Below, one piece after another: positions 55,862-64,000 of a stretch of DNA of 64,000 nucleotides. This DNA is from Glaciihabitans arcticus. GTDB lineage: Bacteria; Actinomycetota; Actinomycetes; Actinomycetales; Microbacteriaceae. Location of the stretch: positions 744,001 through 808,000 of the forward strand of contig NZ_SISG01000001.1 of NCBI RefSeq assembly GCF_004310685.1, read 5' to 3'. Numbering within the stretch: the stretch's first letter is position 1; every line of letters begins with the position of its first letter. A program made the position numbers and the translations under genes. Below the pieces are notes generated by a model. It made no database searches. It saw only the letters and a list, made by a program, of their open reading frames with translations, and was not told the DNA's origin.

Positions 55862-57571
55862 ATGACTACAGCAGCACCGGGCTACAGCACGGCACGCGTC
55901 GCCCGCACGGGCAACGTTCTCGTGAACTGGATCACCTCAACGGACCACAAGACCATCGGGTACATGTACCTGATCTCGTCGTTCATCTACTTCTGCATCG
56001 GCGGCATCATGGCCCTCGTGATCCGTGCGCAGCTCTTTGCGCCGGGCCTCGAGATCGTCGCCACCAAGGAGCAGTACAACCAGCTCTTCACGATGCACGG
56101 CACGATCATGCTGCTGATGTTCGCGACGCCCCTGTTCGCCGGGTTCGCCAACGTTTTGATGCCGCTTCAAATCGGTGCTCCGGATGTCGCGTTCCCCCGT
56201 TTGAACGCGTTCGCCTACTGGCTCTACTCGTTCGGTTCGCTCATCGCCGTGGCCGGGTTCCTGACCCCGCAGGGTGCTGCATCGTTCGGCTGGTTCGCGT
56301 ATGCGCCGCTCTCGAGCACAACCTTCTCGCCCGGTGTCGGTGGAAATCTCTGGGTATTCGGCCTTGCCCTCAGCGGTTTCGGAACAATCCTCGGTGCCGT
56401 CAACTTCATCACAACGATCATCACGATGCGCGCGCCCGGCATGACGATGTTCCGCATGCCGATCTTCACCTGGAACACGCTCGTCACCTCGATCCTCGTG
56501 CTGATGGCCTTCCCGGTGCTGGCGGCTGCGCTGTTCGGACTCGGCGCCGACCGCGTGTTCAACGCGCATATCTATGACCCGGCCAACGGTGGCGTCATCC
56601 TCTGGCAGCACCTGTTCTGGTTCTTCGGGCACCCCGAGGTCTACATCATCGCGCTGCCGTTCTTCGGAATCATCTCCGAGGTGCTGCCCGTGTTCAGCCG
56701 CAAGCCGATCTTCGGCTACAAGACCCTCGTCTACGCGACGATCGCGATCGCGGCCCTGTCGATCACCGTGTGGGCTCACCACATGTACGTGACCGGCTCG
56801 GTGCTGCTCCCGTTCTTCTCGCTGATGACGATGCTCATCGCGGTGCCCACGGGTGTGAAGATCTTCAACTGGATCGGCACGATGTGGCGCGGTTCGGTGA
56901 CGTTCGAGACACCCATGCTCTGGGCGATCGGCTTCCTGATCACGTTCACGTTCGGTGGTCTCACCGGTGTGATCCTGGCCAGCCCGCCTCTCGACTTCCA
57001 CGTCTCGGACACCTACTTCGTCGTTGCCCACTTCCACTACGTGGTCTTCGGAACCGTGGTGTTCGCCATGTTCTCGGGCTTCTATTTCTGGTGGCCCAAG
57101 TGGACCGGCAAGATGCTCAACGAGCGTCTCGGCAAGATCCACTTCTGGCTGCTGTTCATCGGCTTCCACACGACGTTCCTCGTGCAGCACTGGATCGGCG
57201 TCAAGGGCGGTGTGCGTCGCTACGCGACCTACCTGCCCGAAGACGACCTGACCTGGATGAACCAGCTCTCCACTATCGGCGCGATGATCCTCGCGACGAG
57301 CATGCTGCCCTTCCTGTTCAACGTGTACATCACGGCGCGCACCGCACCCAAGGTCACCGTCAACGACCCGTGGGGCTTCTCCCGCTCGCTCGAGTGGGCG
57401 ACCTCGTGCCCGCCGCCGCGTCACAACTTCACGTCGATCCCGCGCATCCGCTCGGAGGCCCCGGCCTTCGACCTCAACCACCCGGAGGCAGGCATCCCCG
57501 TCGGCATCGGGCCGGCCAAGGATGCCCCCGACGCTCCCGTGTACGACAAAGCCGATGAGAAGGTGAAGTAG
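55862..57571 (+). CDS. ctaD: Cytochrome c oxidase subunit I
   Basis: A 569-residue twelve-helix haem-copper oxidase core. Haem a ligand in [11 protein letters not shown], CuB/Tyr site [22 protein letters not shown], and haem a3/a ligands in [11 protein letters not shown]. It reduces oxygen to water and pumps protons. The gene lies 6 nt after ctaC and 2 nt before ctaF. Confidence 0.98.
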   Translation: MTTAAPGYSTARVARTGNVLVNWITSTDHKTIGYMYLISSFIYFCIGGIMALVIRAQLFAPGLEIVATKEQYNQLFTMHGTIMLLMFATPLFAGFANVLMPLQIGAPDVAFPRLNAFAYWLYSFGSLIAVAGFLTPQGAASFGWFAYAPLSSTTFSPGVGGNLWVFGLALSGFGTILGAVNFITTIITMRAPGMTMFRMPIFTWNTLVTSILVLMAFPVLAAALFGLGADRVFNAHIYDPANGGVILWQHLFWFFGHPEVYIIALPFFGIISEVLPVFSRKPIFGYKTLVYATIAIAALSITVWAHHMYVTGSVLLPFFSLMTMLIAVPTGVKIFNWIGTMWRGSVTFETPMLWAIGFLITFTFGGLTGVILASPPLDFHVSDTYFVVAHFHYVVFGTVVFAMFSGFYFWWPKWTGKMLNERLGKIHFWLLFIGFHTTFLVQHWIGVKGGVRRYATYLPEDDLTWMNQLSTIGAMILATSMLPFLFNVYITARTAPKVTVNDPWGFSRSLEWATSCPPPRHNFTSIPRIRSEAPAFDLNHPEAGIPVGIGPAKDAPDAPVYDKADEKVK

Positions 57572-57573
57572 CC

Positions 57574-58011
57574 ATGAAGGCCAATGCGAATATCTTCTGG
57601 ATCCTTGCCGCGTTCCTCATCGCCGCTGACATCACCTACATCGTCTGGTCGCTGCTCGACGAGGGCTTCCTCGCCTCGAACCACGGCTCGATCGACTGGG
57701 TCGGTTCGGTCGCGATCGGACTGAGTGCCATCCTCTCCGCATTCATCGCCTTCTACGTGGGGCGCGTCCACGCGGCCCAGGGCGGCGAATTGCCCGAGGA
57801 CCGCCTCGACGCCAACATCGATGACGGCGAAGCCGAGCAGGGCTTCTTCGCCCCGTGGAGCTGGTGGCCGGTCATGATCGGTGCGAGTGCCGCGCTCGTG
57901 TTCCTCGGCATGGCCGTGGGCATCTGGGTGAGCCTCATCGGCGGTGCCGTCGTCATCGTCAGCCTCGTCGGCTGGCAGTACGAGTTCTACCGCGGCTACC
58001 ACGCCCACTAG
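57574..58011 (+). CDS. ctaF: Cytochrome c oxidase subunit IV (actinobacterial)
   Basis: A 145-residue membrane protein with four helices (about 7-27, 43-63, 92-112, 114-134), starting MKANANIFWILAAFLI and ending WQYEFYRGYHAH. This is the actinobacterial subunit IV that stabilises the oxidase. Confidence 0.94.
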   Translation: MKANANIFWILAAFLIAADITYIVWSLLDEGFLASNHGSIDWVGSVAIGLSAILSAFIAFYVGRVHAAQGGELPEDRLDANIDDGEAEQGFFAPWSWWPVMIGASAALVFLGMAVGIWVSLIGGAVVIVSLVGWQYEFYRGYHAH

Positions 58012-58014
58012 ACC

Positions 58015-58437
58015 GTGACTATCCGTTCGGCACGACCGGGCGACGCGGATGCCGTGTTCGCCCTGCTCCAGCAGCTCGCTGAGAGCTACCTTCCCGACCG
58101 CGCTGCCTTCGACGAAACCTTCGCGAGCTTCATAGCGGAGGGTTCGAACGGCTTCATCCTTGTGGAGGAGAGTGACGAGGGTGTGGTGCGCGGGTACACG
58201 CTTACGACCGTCTCGCGCCTTCTGCACACCAACGGACCCGGCGCGCAGCTGCAGGAACTCGTCGTCGAGGAGTCGGCTCGCGGCCAGCGCATCGGCGCGA
58301 GCCTCGTCACGGCCACAGAGGACGAGTGCCGTTCGCGGGGCGTGCGCCAGTTGACCGTCGCCAGCCGTCGCGGGGCCGGCTTCTACGAGGGGCTCGGCTA
58401 CCTCTCGACCGCCGACTTCCTGAAGCGCGTTTTCTAG
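58015..58437 (+). CDS. GNAT-family N-acetyltransferase
   Basis: A 140-residue GNAT fold: MTIRSARPGDADAVFALLQQ at the N-terminus, acetyl-CoA loop VEESARGQRIGASLV (about 82-96) and FYEGLGY near the end. Substrate unknown. It starts at GTG 58015, 3 nt after ctaF, and is likely co-transcribed with the oxidase genes. The stop interlocks with the methyltransferase stop in CTAG. Confidence 0.85.
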   Translation: MTIRSARPGDADAVFALLQQLAESYLPDRAAFDETFASFIAEGSNGFILVEESDEGVVRGYTLTTVSRLLHTNGPGAQLQELVVEESARGQRIGASLVTATEDECRSRGVRQLTVASRRGAGFYEGLGYLSTADFLKRVF

Positions 58438-59243
58438 AGTTTCACGAACACGGACACGTCGACCGCCACGGTGACGTCCCTGTGGTCGACCGCAGTCTCG
58501 GCCAACTCGTGATGCCCGCTCGGCCCCATCGCCGCCACGAGGTCCGCCTCGGCGGGGGAGAGGTCCACCCGGTAGTCGAGAGACTCGCGGCTCTCGAGCT
58601 CGAACAATTCCCCGAGGGTCGCGTCGAGCTGGCCCAGCTTGTCGTCCTGCATGCCCAGCAGGCGGCCCTCCGCGCGCAGTTCTGCCAGGTGTTCCGGCTG
58701 GGGTGTCACCACGATGAGCGAGCCATCCGGACGCAGCACACGAGCGAACTCGGAGGCGTTGCGAGGTGCGAAGACACACAGCACCACGTCGGCACGCGAG
58801 CTCCGGATGCCCAGCTCGCGCCACACGTCGGCCACCAGTCCAGCCGCGCCCGTTGCGGCAACGGCGATCGTCACGGCGGCCGCAGAGGCGTCGAGAGCGA
58901 GGCCCTCGGCGCCGGGTCGAGCGGCGAGCCCGCGTTTCAGGTAGTAGCCCGTGCCGCAGCCTGAGTCCAGGATCTGGAGGTCGCGTCGGGAGGGGAGGGC
59001 TGAGCTGAGCGCATCCGCTATCGGCTGATAGTGCCCCCGTGCGAGAAAGGCCTCCCGAGCCAGCAGGATCCCACGGGTATCGCCGTGGATGCCGCGCGAG
59101 CCGTCGAGTGTGTTGAGGTAGCCGCGGCGGTTCGCGTCGTAGTGGTGCCCCTCGGAGCAGGCCAGGTCGAGATTGTTGTGCTGCTCGAGATCCTGCCCAC
59201 AACGCGGACAGCGCAGCCAGCCCGCGAGAATCGCGGAGCTCAC
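58434..59243 (-). CDS. RlmA-type 23S rRNA (guanine-N1)-methyltransferase
   Basis: A 269-residue SAM methyltransferase. N-terminal zinc-binding module CPRCGQDL...LACSEGHHYD (about 11-36) followed by the Rossmann domain with ILDSGCGTGYY and a late VVTPQPEHLAEL, the RlmA(I)/RlmA(II)/TlrB layout. Members methylate G745 or G748 of 23S rRNA; TlrB-type enzymes give macrolide resistance, which cannot be judged here. GTG 59243 starts right at the conserved region; it follows qcrB by 22 nt and may be its distal operon gene. Confidence 0.85.
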   Translation of the reverse strand: MSSAILAGWLRCPRCGQDLEQHNNLDLACSEGHHYDANRRGYLNTLDGSRGIHGDTRGILLAREAFLARGHYQPIADALSSALPSRRDLQILDSGCGTGYYLKRGLAARPGAEGLALDASAAAVTIAVAATGAAGLVADVWRELGIRSSRADVVLCVFAPRNASEFARVLRPDGSLIVVTPQPEHLAELRAEGRLLGMQDDKLGQLDATLGELFELESRESLDYRVDLSPAEADLVAAMGPSGHHELAETAVDHRDVTVAVDVSVFVKL

Positions 59244-59265
59244 TGCGCTGCCGGTGGTGAAACTA

Positions 59266-60906
59266 TCAGTGGCTTTCGCCGTGGTGTGCCTGCTCGATCT
59301 CCGCCTGCGTGACGGGAACGATGCGGTCTTCGAAGAACCAGCGGGAGAACACGGCGCGCACGCGCTGGTTCGTGGTGATGCGTCCATTGGCGTTTGGGCG
59401 GATCATCAGCGGCTGGTACTCGTTGAAGCTGGTGAGCCTCCAGCGCTCGTACTCGTCGACCGGCTGGTGAACCTCGATGTACTCGCCACCGGGCAAGCGC
59501 ACAATGCGACCCGACTCGTAGCCGTGCAGCGCGATCTCGCGGTCCTTCTTCATCAGGCCGATGCAGAGGGCCTTCGTGACGAAGTAGGCGATGACCGGGC
59601 CGATGAAGACCAGGGCCTGCAGGGCGTGGATGACGCCCTCGATGGTCAGCTTGAAGTGGGTCGCGATGAGGTCCGAGCTCGCGGCGGCCCAGAGGACCGC
59701 GTAGAACGTGACACCGGCTGCACCGATTGCGGTACGGACGGGAGTGTTGCGCGGGCGGTCGAGGATGTGGTGCTCGCGCTTGTCGCCCGTGACCCACGCC
59801 TCGATGAACGGGTAGAACGCGACGGCGCCGAGGAACAGTGGCAGCACAAGCAGCGGGATCAGGATGCCCATCGGCACAGTGAAGTCGCCGAGGTGCAGGT
59901 CGAGTCCCGGCGGAAGCAGGCGCAGGGCACCGTCCGCGAATCCGATGTACCAGTCGGGCTGGGTACCAGCGGAGACGGGGGAGGGGTCGTACGGTCCGTA
60001 GTTCCAGATCGGGTTGATCGTGAACGTCGCTGCGATCAGCATGATCACGCCGAACACGATGAAGAAGAATCCACCGGCCTTGGCGGCGAACACCGGCATG
60101 ACCGGCACGCCCACCACGTTGTCGTTGGTCTTGCCCGGGCCGGCGAATTGCGTGTGCTTGTTGATCACAAGCAGCAGCAGGTGAACACCGAGCAGGGCGA
60201 TCAGGATCGCGGGAAGCAGCAGGATGTGCAGCGAGTACAGGCGGCCGACGATCTCGGTACCCGGGAACTCACCACCGAACAGCAGGTAGGAGACCCAGAC
60301 TCCGGCGACGGGGATGGCCTTGACCATGCCGTCGATGATGCGGAGGCCGTTGCCCGAGAGCAGGTCGTCGGGGAGCGAGTAGCCGGTGAAGCCCTCTGCC
60401 ATCGCGAGCACGAAGAGCACAAAACCGATGAACCAGTTGAGCTCACGCGGCTTGCGGTAGGCACCCGTGAAGAAGATGCGCAGCATGTGCAGGCCGATGG
60501 AGGCCACGAACAGCAGGGCCGCCCAGTGGTGCACCTGGCGCATGAGCAGACCGCCGCGAACCTCAAAGCTGATATCGAGGGATGACGCGTACGCCGCGGA
60601 CATCTCGATGCCCTTGAGCGGGATCCACGATCCCTCGTACTCGACCTCGACCATGGAGGGGTGGAAGAAGAACGTCAGGAATGTTCCCGAGAGCAGGATC
60701 GCCACGAAGCTGTACAGCGCGACCTCGCCGAGCATAAACGACCAGTGGTCGGGGAAGATCTTGCGACCAACCTCCTTGACCAGGCCGGAGATGCTGGTGC
60801 GCTCGTCGATGTAGTTCGCGGCGGCCGACGTGAAGCGCGAGCCGCGCGACGGCGCGACGGCTGCGGGTGTAGTCGATGTGGCGGGGGTGTCAGTTGCGGT
60901 ACTCAC
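59266..60906 (-). CDS. qcrB: Cytochrome bc1 complex cytochrome b subunit
   Basis: A 546-residue membrane subunit with eight to nine helices and two b haems. FFHPSMVEVEYEGSW, MRQVHHWAALLFVASIGLHM with the haem histidines, EGFTGYSLPDDLLSG, and PEW-loop equivalent PDWYIGF. A hydrophilic C-terminal extension of about 120 residues is typical of actinobacterial QcrB. GTG 60906 overlaps the qcrA stop by 4 nt. Confidence 0.97.
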   Translation of the reverse strand: MSTATDTPATSTTPAAVAPSRGSRFTSAAANYIDERTSISGLVKEVGRKIFPDHWSFMLGEVALYSFVAILLSGTFLTFFFHPSMVEVEYEGSWIPLKGIEMSAAYASSLDISFEVRGGLLMRQVHHWAALLFVASIGLHMLRIFFTGAYRKPRELNWFIGFVLFVLAMAEGFTGYSLPDDLLSGNGLRIIDGMVKAIPVAGVWVSYLLFGGEFPGTEIVGRLYSLHILLLPAILIALLGVHLLLLVINKHTQFAGPGKTNDNVVGVPVMPVFAAKAGGFFFIVFGVIMLIAATFTINPIWNYGPYDPSPVSAGTQPDWYIGFADGALRLLPPGLDLHLGDFTVPMGILIPLLVLPLFLGAVAFYPFIEAWVTGDKREHHILDRPRNTPVRTAIGAAGVTFYAVLWAAASSDLIATHFKLTIEGVIHALQALVFIGPVIAYFVTKALCIGLMKKDREIALHGYESGRIVRLPGGEYIEVHQPVDEYERWRLTSFNEYQPLMIRPNANGRITTNQRVRAVFSRWFFEDRIVPVTQAEIEQAHHGESH

Positions 60907-61967
60907 TTGAGTTCACGCTCCCAGAAGCTCGGTCCGACCGGCTCGAGGAAGTCGCTCTGGGCGACCAGGTAGCCCTCTTCGTCGATCGTGATAGGTAGTT
61001 GCGGCAGGGGTCGGCTGGCCGGGCCGAAGATCACCTTGGCGTGGTTCGCAACATCGAACTGCGACTGGTGACACGGGCAGAGCAGGTTATGCGTCTGCTG
61101 TTCGTACAGCGCGACGGGGCAGCCGACGTGCGTGCAGATCTTGGAGTACGCGACGATGCCGTCATAAGACCACGTCTTGCGCTCGGGAAGTTCGTTGAGA
61201 TCCTGCGGCTCGAGACGCATGAGCAGCACGGAGGCCTTCGCCTTCTGCTCGAGGCGGTCGTGCTCGTCGTTCAGGCCTTCCGGGATGACGTGGAACGCCG
61301 AGCCGAGGGTCACATCCGAAGCCTTGATGGCCTCGCCGGAGGGATCGCGGGTGAGGCGTGTGCCCTTCTCCCACAGCGTGTGCTTGAGCAGCGGCACCGG
61401 GTCCTCGGCGGGAGCCAGATCGCGGAACAGTACAACGGCGGGGATCGGCGTGAGCGCGATCGCGCCGATCAGGCTGTTGCGAATGAGCGTACGTCGGCCG
61501 AAGCCGGACTCCTTGTTGCCGAGAGTGAAGACCTCGACAGCCTTGGCGCGGGTCGCATCGGTGCCGCGGGTACCGTGGCGCATTTCGACGATCTCGGCGT
61601 CAGACATCAGCGACTTGGCCCAGTGGACCGCGCCGATTCCGATACCGAGAAGGCCCAGAGCGATCGCGACACCGAGGCTCAGCGTGTTGACGCGGATCGA
61701 GCCGAGGTCGCCCGGGACGATCGGGAAGACGATATAAACGACGACGGCAGCGATGCTGCCGATGATCGACAGGAAGAAGAATCCGGAGACTCGGCGCTCG
61801 GCCAGCTTCTCCTTCTTCGGGTCGGTGTCGGTGACGCGAAGACGGTGGGGCGGGAATCCGGGGTTCTGGATCGCGTCGGACTCTGCAACCACAACCGCTG
61901 TGCCTGAAGAGTCGGTGCGAGGCACGGACTTCTCGACAGCGGTGCCTGCACCGTGGTCGTCTGCCAT
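60903..61967 (-). CDS. qcrA: Rieske Fe-S subunit of cytochrome bc1
   Basis: A 354-residue subunit with three N-terminal helices and a Rieske domain. Cluster ligands C278/H280 (CTHVGC) and C297/H300 (CPCHQSQF), with C283 and C299 forming the usual disulfide. The N-terminal cytoplasmic extension (1-65) is acidic then basic. ATG 61967 follows GAAGGGAAAATA. Confidence 0.96.
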   Translation of the reverse strand: MADDHGAGTAVEKSVPRTDSSGTAVVVAESDAIQNPGFPPHRLRVTDTDPKKEKLAERRVSGFFFLSIIGSIAAVVVYIVFPIVPGDLGSIRVNTLSLGVAIALGLLGIGIGAVHWAKSLMSDAEIVEMRHGTRGTDATRAKAVEVFTLGNKESGFGRRTLIRNSLIGAIALTPIPAVVLFRDLAPAEDPVPLLKHTLWEKGTRLTRDPSGEAIKASDVTLGSAFHVIPEGLNDEHDRLEQKAKASVLLMRLEPQDLNELPERKTWSYDGIVAYSKICTHVGCPVALYEQQTHNLLCPCHQSQFDVANHAKVIFGPASRPLPQLPITIDEEGYLVAQSDFLEPVGPSFWERELK

Positions 61968-62017
61968 TATTTTCCCTTCACTGCGCCGGAAGCGCGGTAA
62001 TTCGTCACGTTCATGAG

Positions 62018-62827
62018 CTAGTTGGACTTGGCGGTGAGCCAGACGGTGATGGCGACGATGGCGCCAAGACCGAATATCCAGATGAAGAGGCCTTCTGAGA
62101 CCGGACCGAGGTTGCCCAGGTCGAATCCGCCGGGAGACGGGTTCTCGTTGAGGAACGTCAGGTAGGAGATGATGTTCGCCTTGTCTTCGGGCGAAATGTT
62201 CGCGTCGTTGAAGACGGGCATGTTCTGCGGGCCGGTGACCATGGCCTCGTAGACGTGCACCGATTCGACGCCGGCGAGCGACGGGGCGAACTTGCCCTGG
62301 GTCAGCGCGCCACCGGCTCCGGCGACGTTGTGGCACATGGCGCAGTTGATGCGGAAGAGCTCGGCACCAAGGGCCGCGTCACCCTCGCCGTCCAGGTACT
62401 CCTCTTCGGGGATACCGGGGCCGGGAGCTTTGGAGCCCACGTAGGTGTACAGCGCCTTGATCTGCTCGTCTGTGAACTGAACGGGCTTCTCTTCGGCCTG
62501 CGGGCCGCTGGCGGCGAGGGGCATGCGTCCTGTGTCGACCTGGAAGTGAACGGCGGCCTCGCCGACACCCAGCAGGGTCGGACCTTCGGTCGTGCCCTCG
62601 AGGGCCTTGCCATGACAGGTGGCGCAGTTGGCTGCGAAGAGCTTTGCCCCCTCCTCGACGAGCTGCTCGTCGGCTGCGGTCGTCTCCGCGGAAGCCGTGG
62701 TCGTGAACAGCGCGTATGCGCCGCCGGTACCCATGAGACCGATCAGCAGCAGAGCAACTGTCGCGAGGGGATGGCGACGACCTGCCTTGGGAGCAGTGCG
62801 TGCCTGAGTCTGGGACTTTTTCGCCAT
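62018..62827 (-). CDS. qcrC: Dihaem cytochrome c subunit of cytochrome bc1
   Basis: A 269-residue dihaem subunit. An N-terminal membrane segment (about 21-42), haem motifs C68-A-T-C71-H72 and C162-A-M-C165-H166, and a C-terminal helix (about 245-265). In actinobacteria it replaces soluble cytochrome c and passes electrons directly to CtaC. ATG 62827. Confidence 0.97.
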   Translation of the reverse strand: MAKKSQTQARTAPKAGRRHPLATVALLLIGLMGTGGAYALFTTTASAETTAADEQLVEEGAKLFAANCATCHGKALEGTTEGPTLLGVGEAAVHFQVDTGRMPLAASGPQAEEKPVQFTDEQIKALYTYVGSKAPGPGIPEEEYLDGEGDAALGAELFRINCAMCHNVAGAGGALTQGKFAPSLAGVESVHVYEAMVTGPQNMPVFNDANISPEDKANIISYLTFLNENPSPGGFDLGNLGPVSEGLFIWIFGLGAIVAITVWLTAKSN

Positions 62828-62848
62828 GGTGCTTGGGGGTTCCGATTC

Positions 62849-63478
62849 TTACTGGAGGACGTAAATGATGAAGAAGAGGCCGATCCACACAACATCGACG
62901 AAGTGCCAGTAGTACGAGACGACGATTGCGCTCGTCGCTTCCTTATGGCCGAAGTTGTTGACCGCGTAGGCGCGGCCGATCACAAGCAGGAAGGCGAGGA
63001 GACCGCCGATGACGTGGAGTCCGTGGAATCCGGTCGTCATGTAGAAGGCGGAGCCATAGGAGTTGGAGTCGAGGCGAACACCCTCGCTCACGAGCAGCGC
63101 GTACTCGTAGATCTGGCCGATGACGAAGACGGCGCCCATGACGTAGGTCACGAAGAACCACTCGACCATGCCCCATTCGGTGATCTTCCAGCTCTTGCGG
63201 CGGTGCTGCAGTCGCTCGGCCGCGAACACACCGAACTGGCACGTGAACGATGAGAGTACGAGCACGATCGTGTTGGTCGCGGAGAACGGCACGTTCAGCA
63301 GTGCGGTCTCTGACTCCCACATCTCGGGGGATGTGGAGCGCAGCGTGAAGTAGATCGCGAAGAGCCCGGCGAAGAACATAACCTCGCTCCCGAGCCAGAC
63401 AATCGTGCCAACGGCAACAGTGTTGGGACGGTTGACCGCGGGGGCACCGATCGAGGGAGAGAGTGAGGTCGTAGTCAC
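62849..63478 (-). CDS. ctaE: Cytochrome c oxidase subunit III
   Basis: A 209-residue five-to-seven-helix subunit: [28 protein letters not shown] and [22 protein letters not shown] 63478 is chosen as it has GGAGAG and a CATAAT -10 (63485-63490, minus strand) just upstream; GTG 63508 would add ten residues. First gene of the ctaE-qcrCAB operon. Confidence 0.95.
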   Translation of the reverse strand: MTTTSLSPSIGAPAVNRPNTVAVGTIVWLGSEVMFFAGLFAIYFTLRSTSPEMWESETALLNVPFSATNTIVLVLSSFTCQFGVFAAERLQHRRKSWKITEWGMVEWFFVTYVMGAVFVIGQIYEYALLVSEGVRLDSNSYGSAFYMTTGFHGLHVIGGLLAFLLVIGRAYAVNNFGHKEATSAIVVSYYWHFVDVVWIGLFFIIYVLQ

Positions 63479-63484
63479 CTCTCC

Positions 63485-63550
63485 ATTATGTCCGATAACC
63501 ACTGACACGTTTTGCTATCCGGGGGCCAGTCGCTCTCCAATCGTTAGGAT
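63485..63550. promoter_or_regulatory. Divergent promoter region ctaE / trpD
   Basis: Minus-strand CATAAT (63485-63490) is 6 nt from GTG 63478. Plus-strand TAGGAT (63545-63550) is 7 nt from ATG 63558. Both point to leaderless or nearly leaderless mRNAs. Confidence 0.5.
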
Positions 63551-63557
63551 TTGAGCC

Positions 63558-64000
63558 ATGCCTACCTCCCCGACCTGGCCCGGCCTGCTCGCAACCCTCA
63601 TCGACGGGGACGACCTGTCGATCGCCGACGCCACCTGGGCGATGCAGGGTGTGATGGCGGGCGAGGCGACCTCCGCCCAACTGGCGGGCCTGCTGGTCGC
63701 CCTGCGGATCAAGGGCGAGACGGTCGATGAGATCGTCGGTTTCCGGGATGCGGTGCTCGCGAACGCGCAGCCCCTCGCCGTGGATTCCATGGTGCTGGAC
63801 ATCGTCGGCACCGGCGGAGACCCCTACGGTGCCGTGCTCAACATCTCCTCGGTCGCGTCGGTGATCGCCGCCGCGAGCGGCGTTCCCGTGGTGAAGCACG
63901 GTAATCGTGGAGCGTCATCCTCTTCGGGCGCGTCGGATGTGCTGACTCAACTCGGTCTCGACATCACCATCGAGCCGCGCCGCGTCGCCGAGGTGCTCGA
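63558..64000 (+). CDS. trpD: Anthranilate phosphoribosyltransferase (3' end outside window)
   Basis: The first 147 codons of TrpD: N-terminal helical domain, then VLDIVGTGGDPYGAVLNIS (glycine-rich PRPP site) and VPVVKHGNRGASSSSGASDVL. It converts anthranilate and PRPP to phosphoribosyl-anthranilate in tryptophan synthesis. The frame is open to the window edge. trpD divergent from ctaE is also seen in Mycobacterium. Confidence 0.93.
   Translation, partial: MPTSPTWPGLLATLIDGDDLSIADATWAMQGVMAGEATSAQLAGLLVALRIKGETVDEIVGFRDAVLANAQPLAVDSMVLDIVGTGGDPYGAVLNISSVASVIAAASGVPVVKHGNRGASSSSGASDVLTQLGLDITIEPRRVAEVL

Overview
The window is a 64 kb piece of a high-GC actinobacterial chromosome, most likely from the family Microbacteriaceae (order Micrococcales). 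The family call is an inference. It rests on gene order shared with other actinobacteria (dcw cluster with sepF-yggT-divIVA, ctaCDF and ctaE-qcrCAB with trpD divergent, pgsA-garA-ftsR, and a pknL/Rv2175c/idsA/aroG neighbourhood as in Mycobacterium), on very frequent GTG starts, on a MurE whose diamino-acid motif differs from the meso-DAP form, and on a palindromic intergenic repeat of a type common in this family. Almost all of the DNA is coding. I see no tRNA, rRNA, CRISPR array, prophage or insertion sequence.

Layout. 1-6.4 kb is accessory: the 3' part of a flotillin gene, an S4-domain protein, two VOC proteins around a WYL regulator, an acyltransferase, a CPBP-like membrane protein, an LRV-repeat protein and a DUF1295 protein. 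6.5-9.0 kb is a signalling/cell-division regulator set (CDP-alcohol phosphatidyltransferase, GarA/OdhI-type FHA protein, FtsR-type MerR regulator, second MerR regulator). 9.1-15.5 kb has two ParA/MinD-like ATPases around pyruvate carboxylase, then peptide deformylase. 15.6-25.8 kb has acyl-CoA synthetase, ROK glucokinase, PlsC, class II DAHP synthase, a PASTA Ser/Thr kinase (PknL type), a LysM protein, an Rv2175c-type DNA-binding protein and a polyprenyl synthase. 25.9-45.2 kb is the dcw cluster: DUF3040-mraZ-rsmH-ftsL-ftsI-murE-(murF-like remnant)-mraY-murD-ftsW-murG-murC-ftsQ-ftsZ-yggS-sepF-yggT-divIVA-lspA-rluD. 45.3-54.9 kb holds dnaE, flavin reductase, hisD, nrdR, pyrD, DUF3043, an M20 dipeptidase and an ErpA-type Fe-S carrier. 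55-63.5 kb encodes the aa3 oxidase (ctaC, ctaD, ctaF, ctaE) and bc1 complex (qcrC, qcrA, qcrB), with a GNAT enzyme and an RlmA-type methyltransferase between them. The window ends inside trpD.

The strongest anomaly is the gene in the murF slot. It is only 219 codons long, lacks the N-terminal and ATP-binding domains, and has also lost the usual catalytic signatures in the part that remains, yet it is still translationally coupled to murE and mraY. Other points of note: two oppositely oriented 10-bp-phased TGG clusters upstream of mraZ; a recurrent -10 (TANNNT) element 6-8 nt before start codons, implying widespread leaderless mRNAs; a MerR-type dyad before ftsZ; and four convergent gene pairs whose stop codons interlock in 4 nt.
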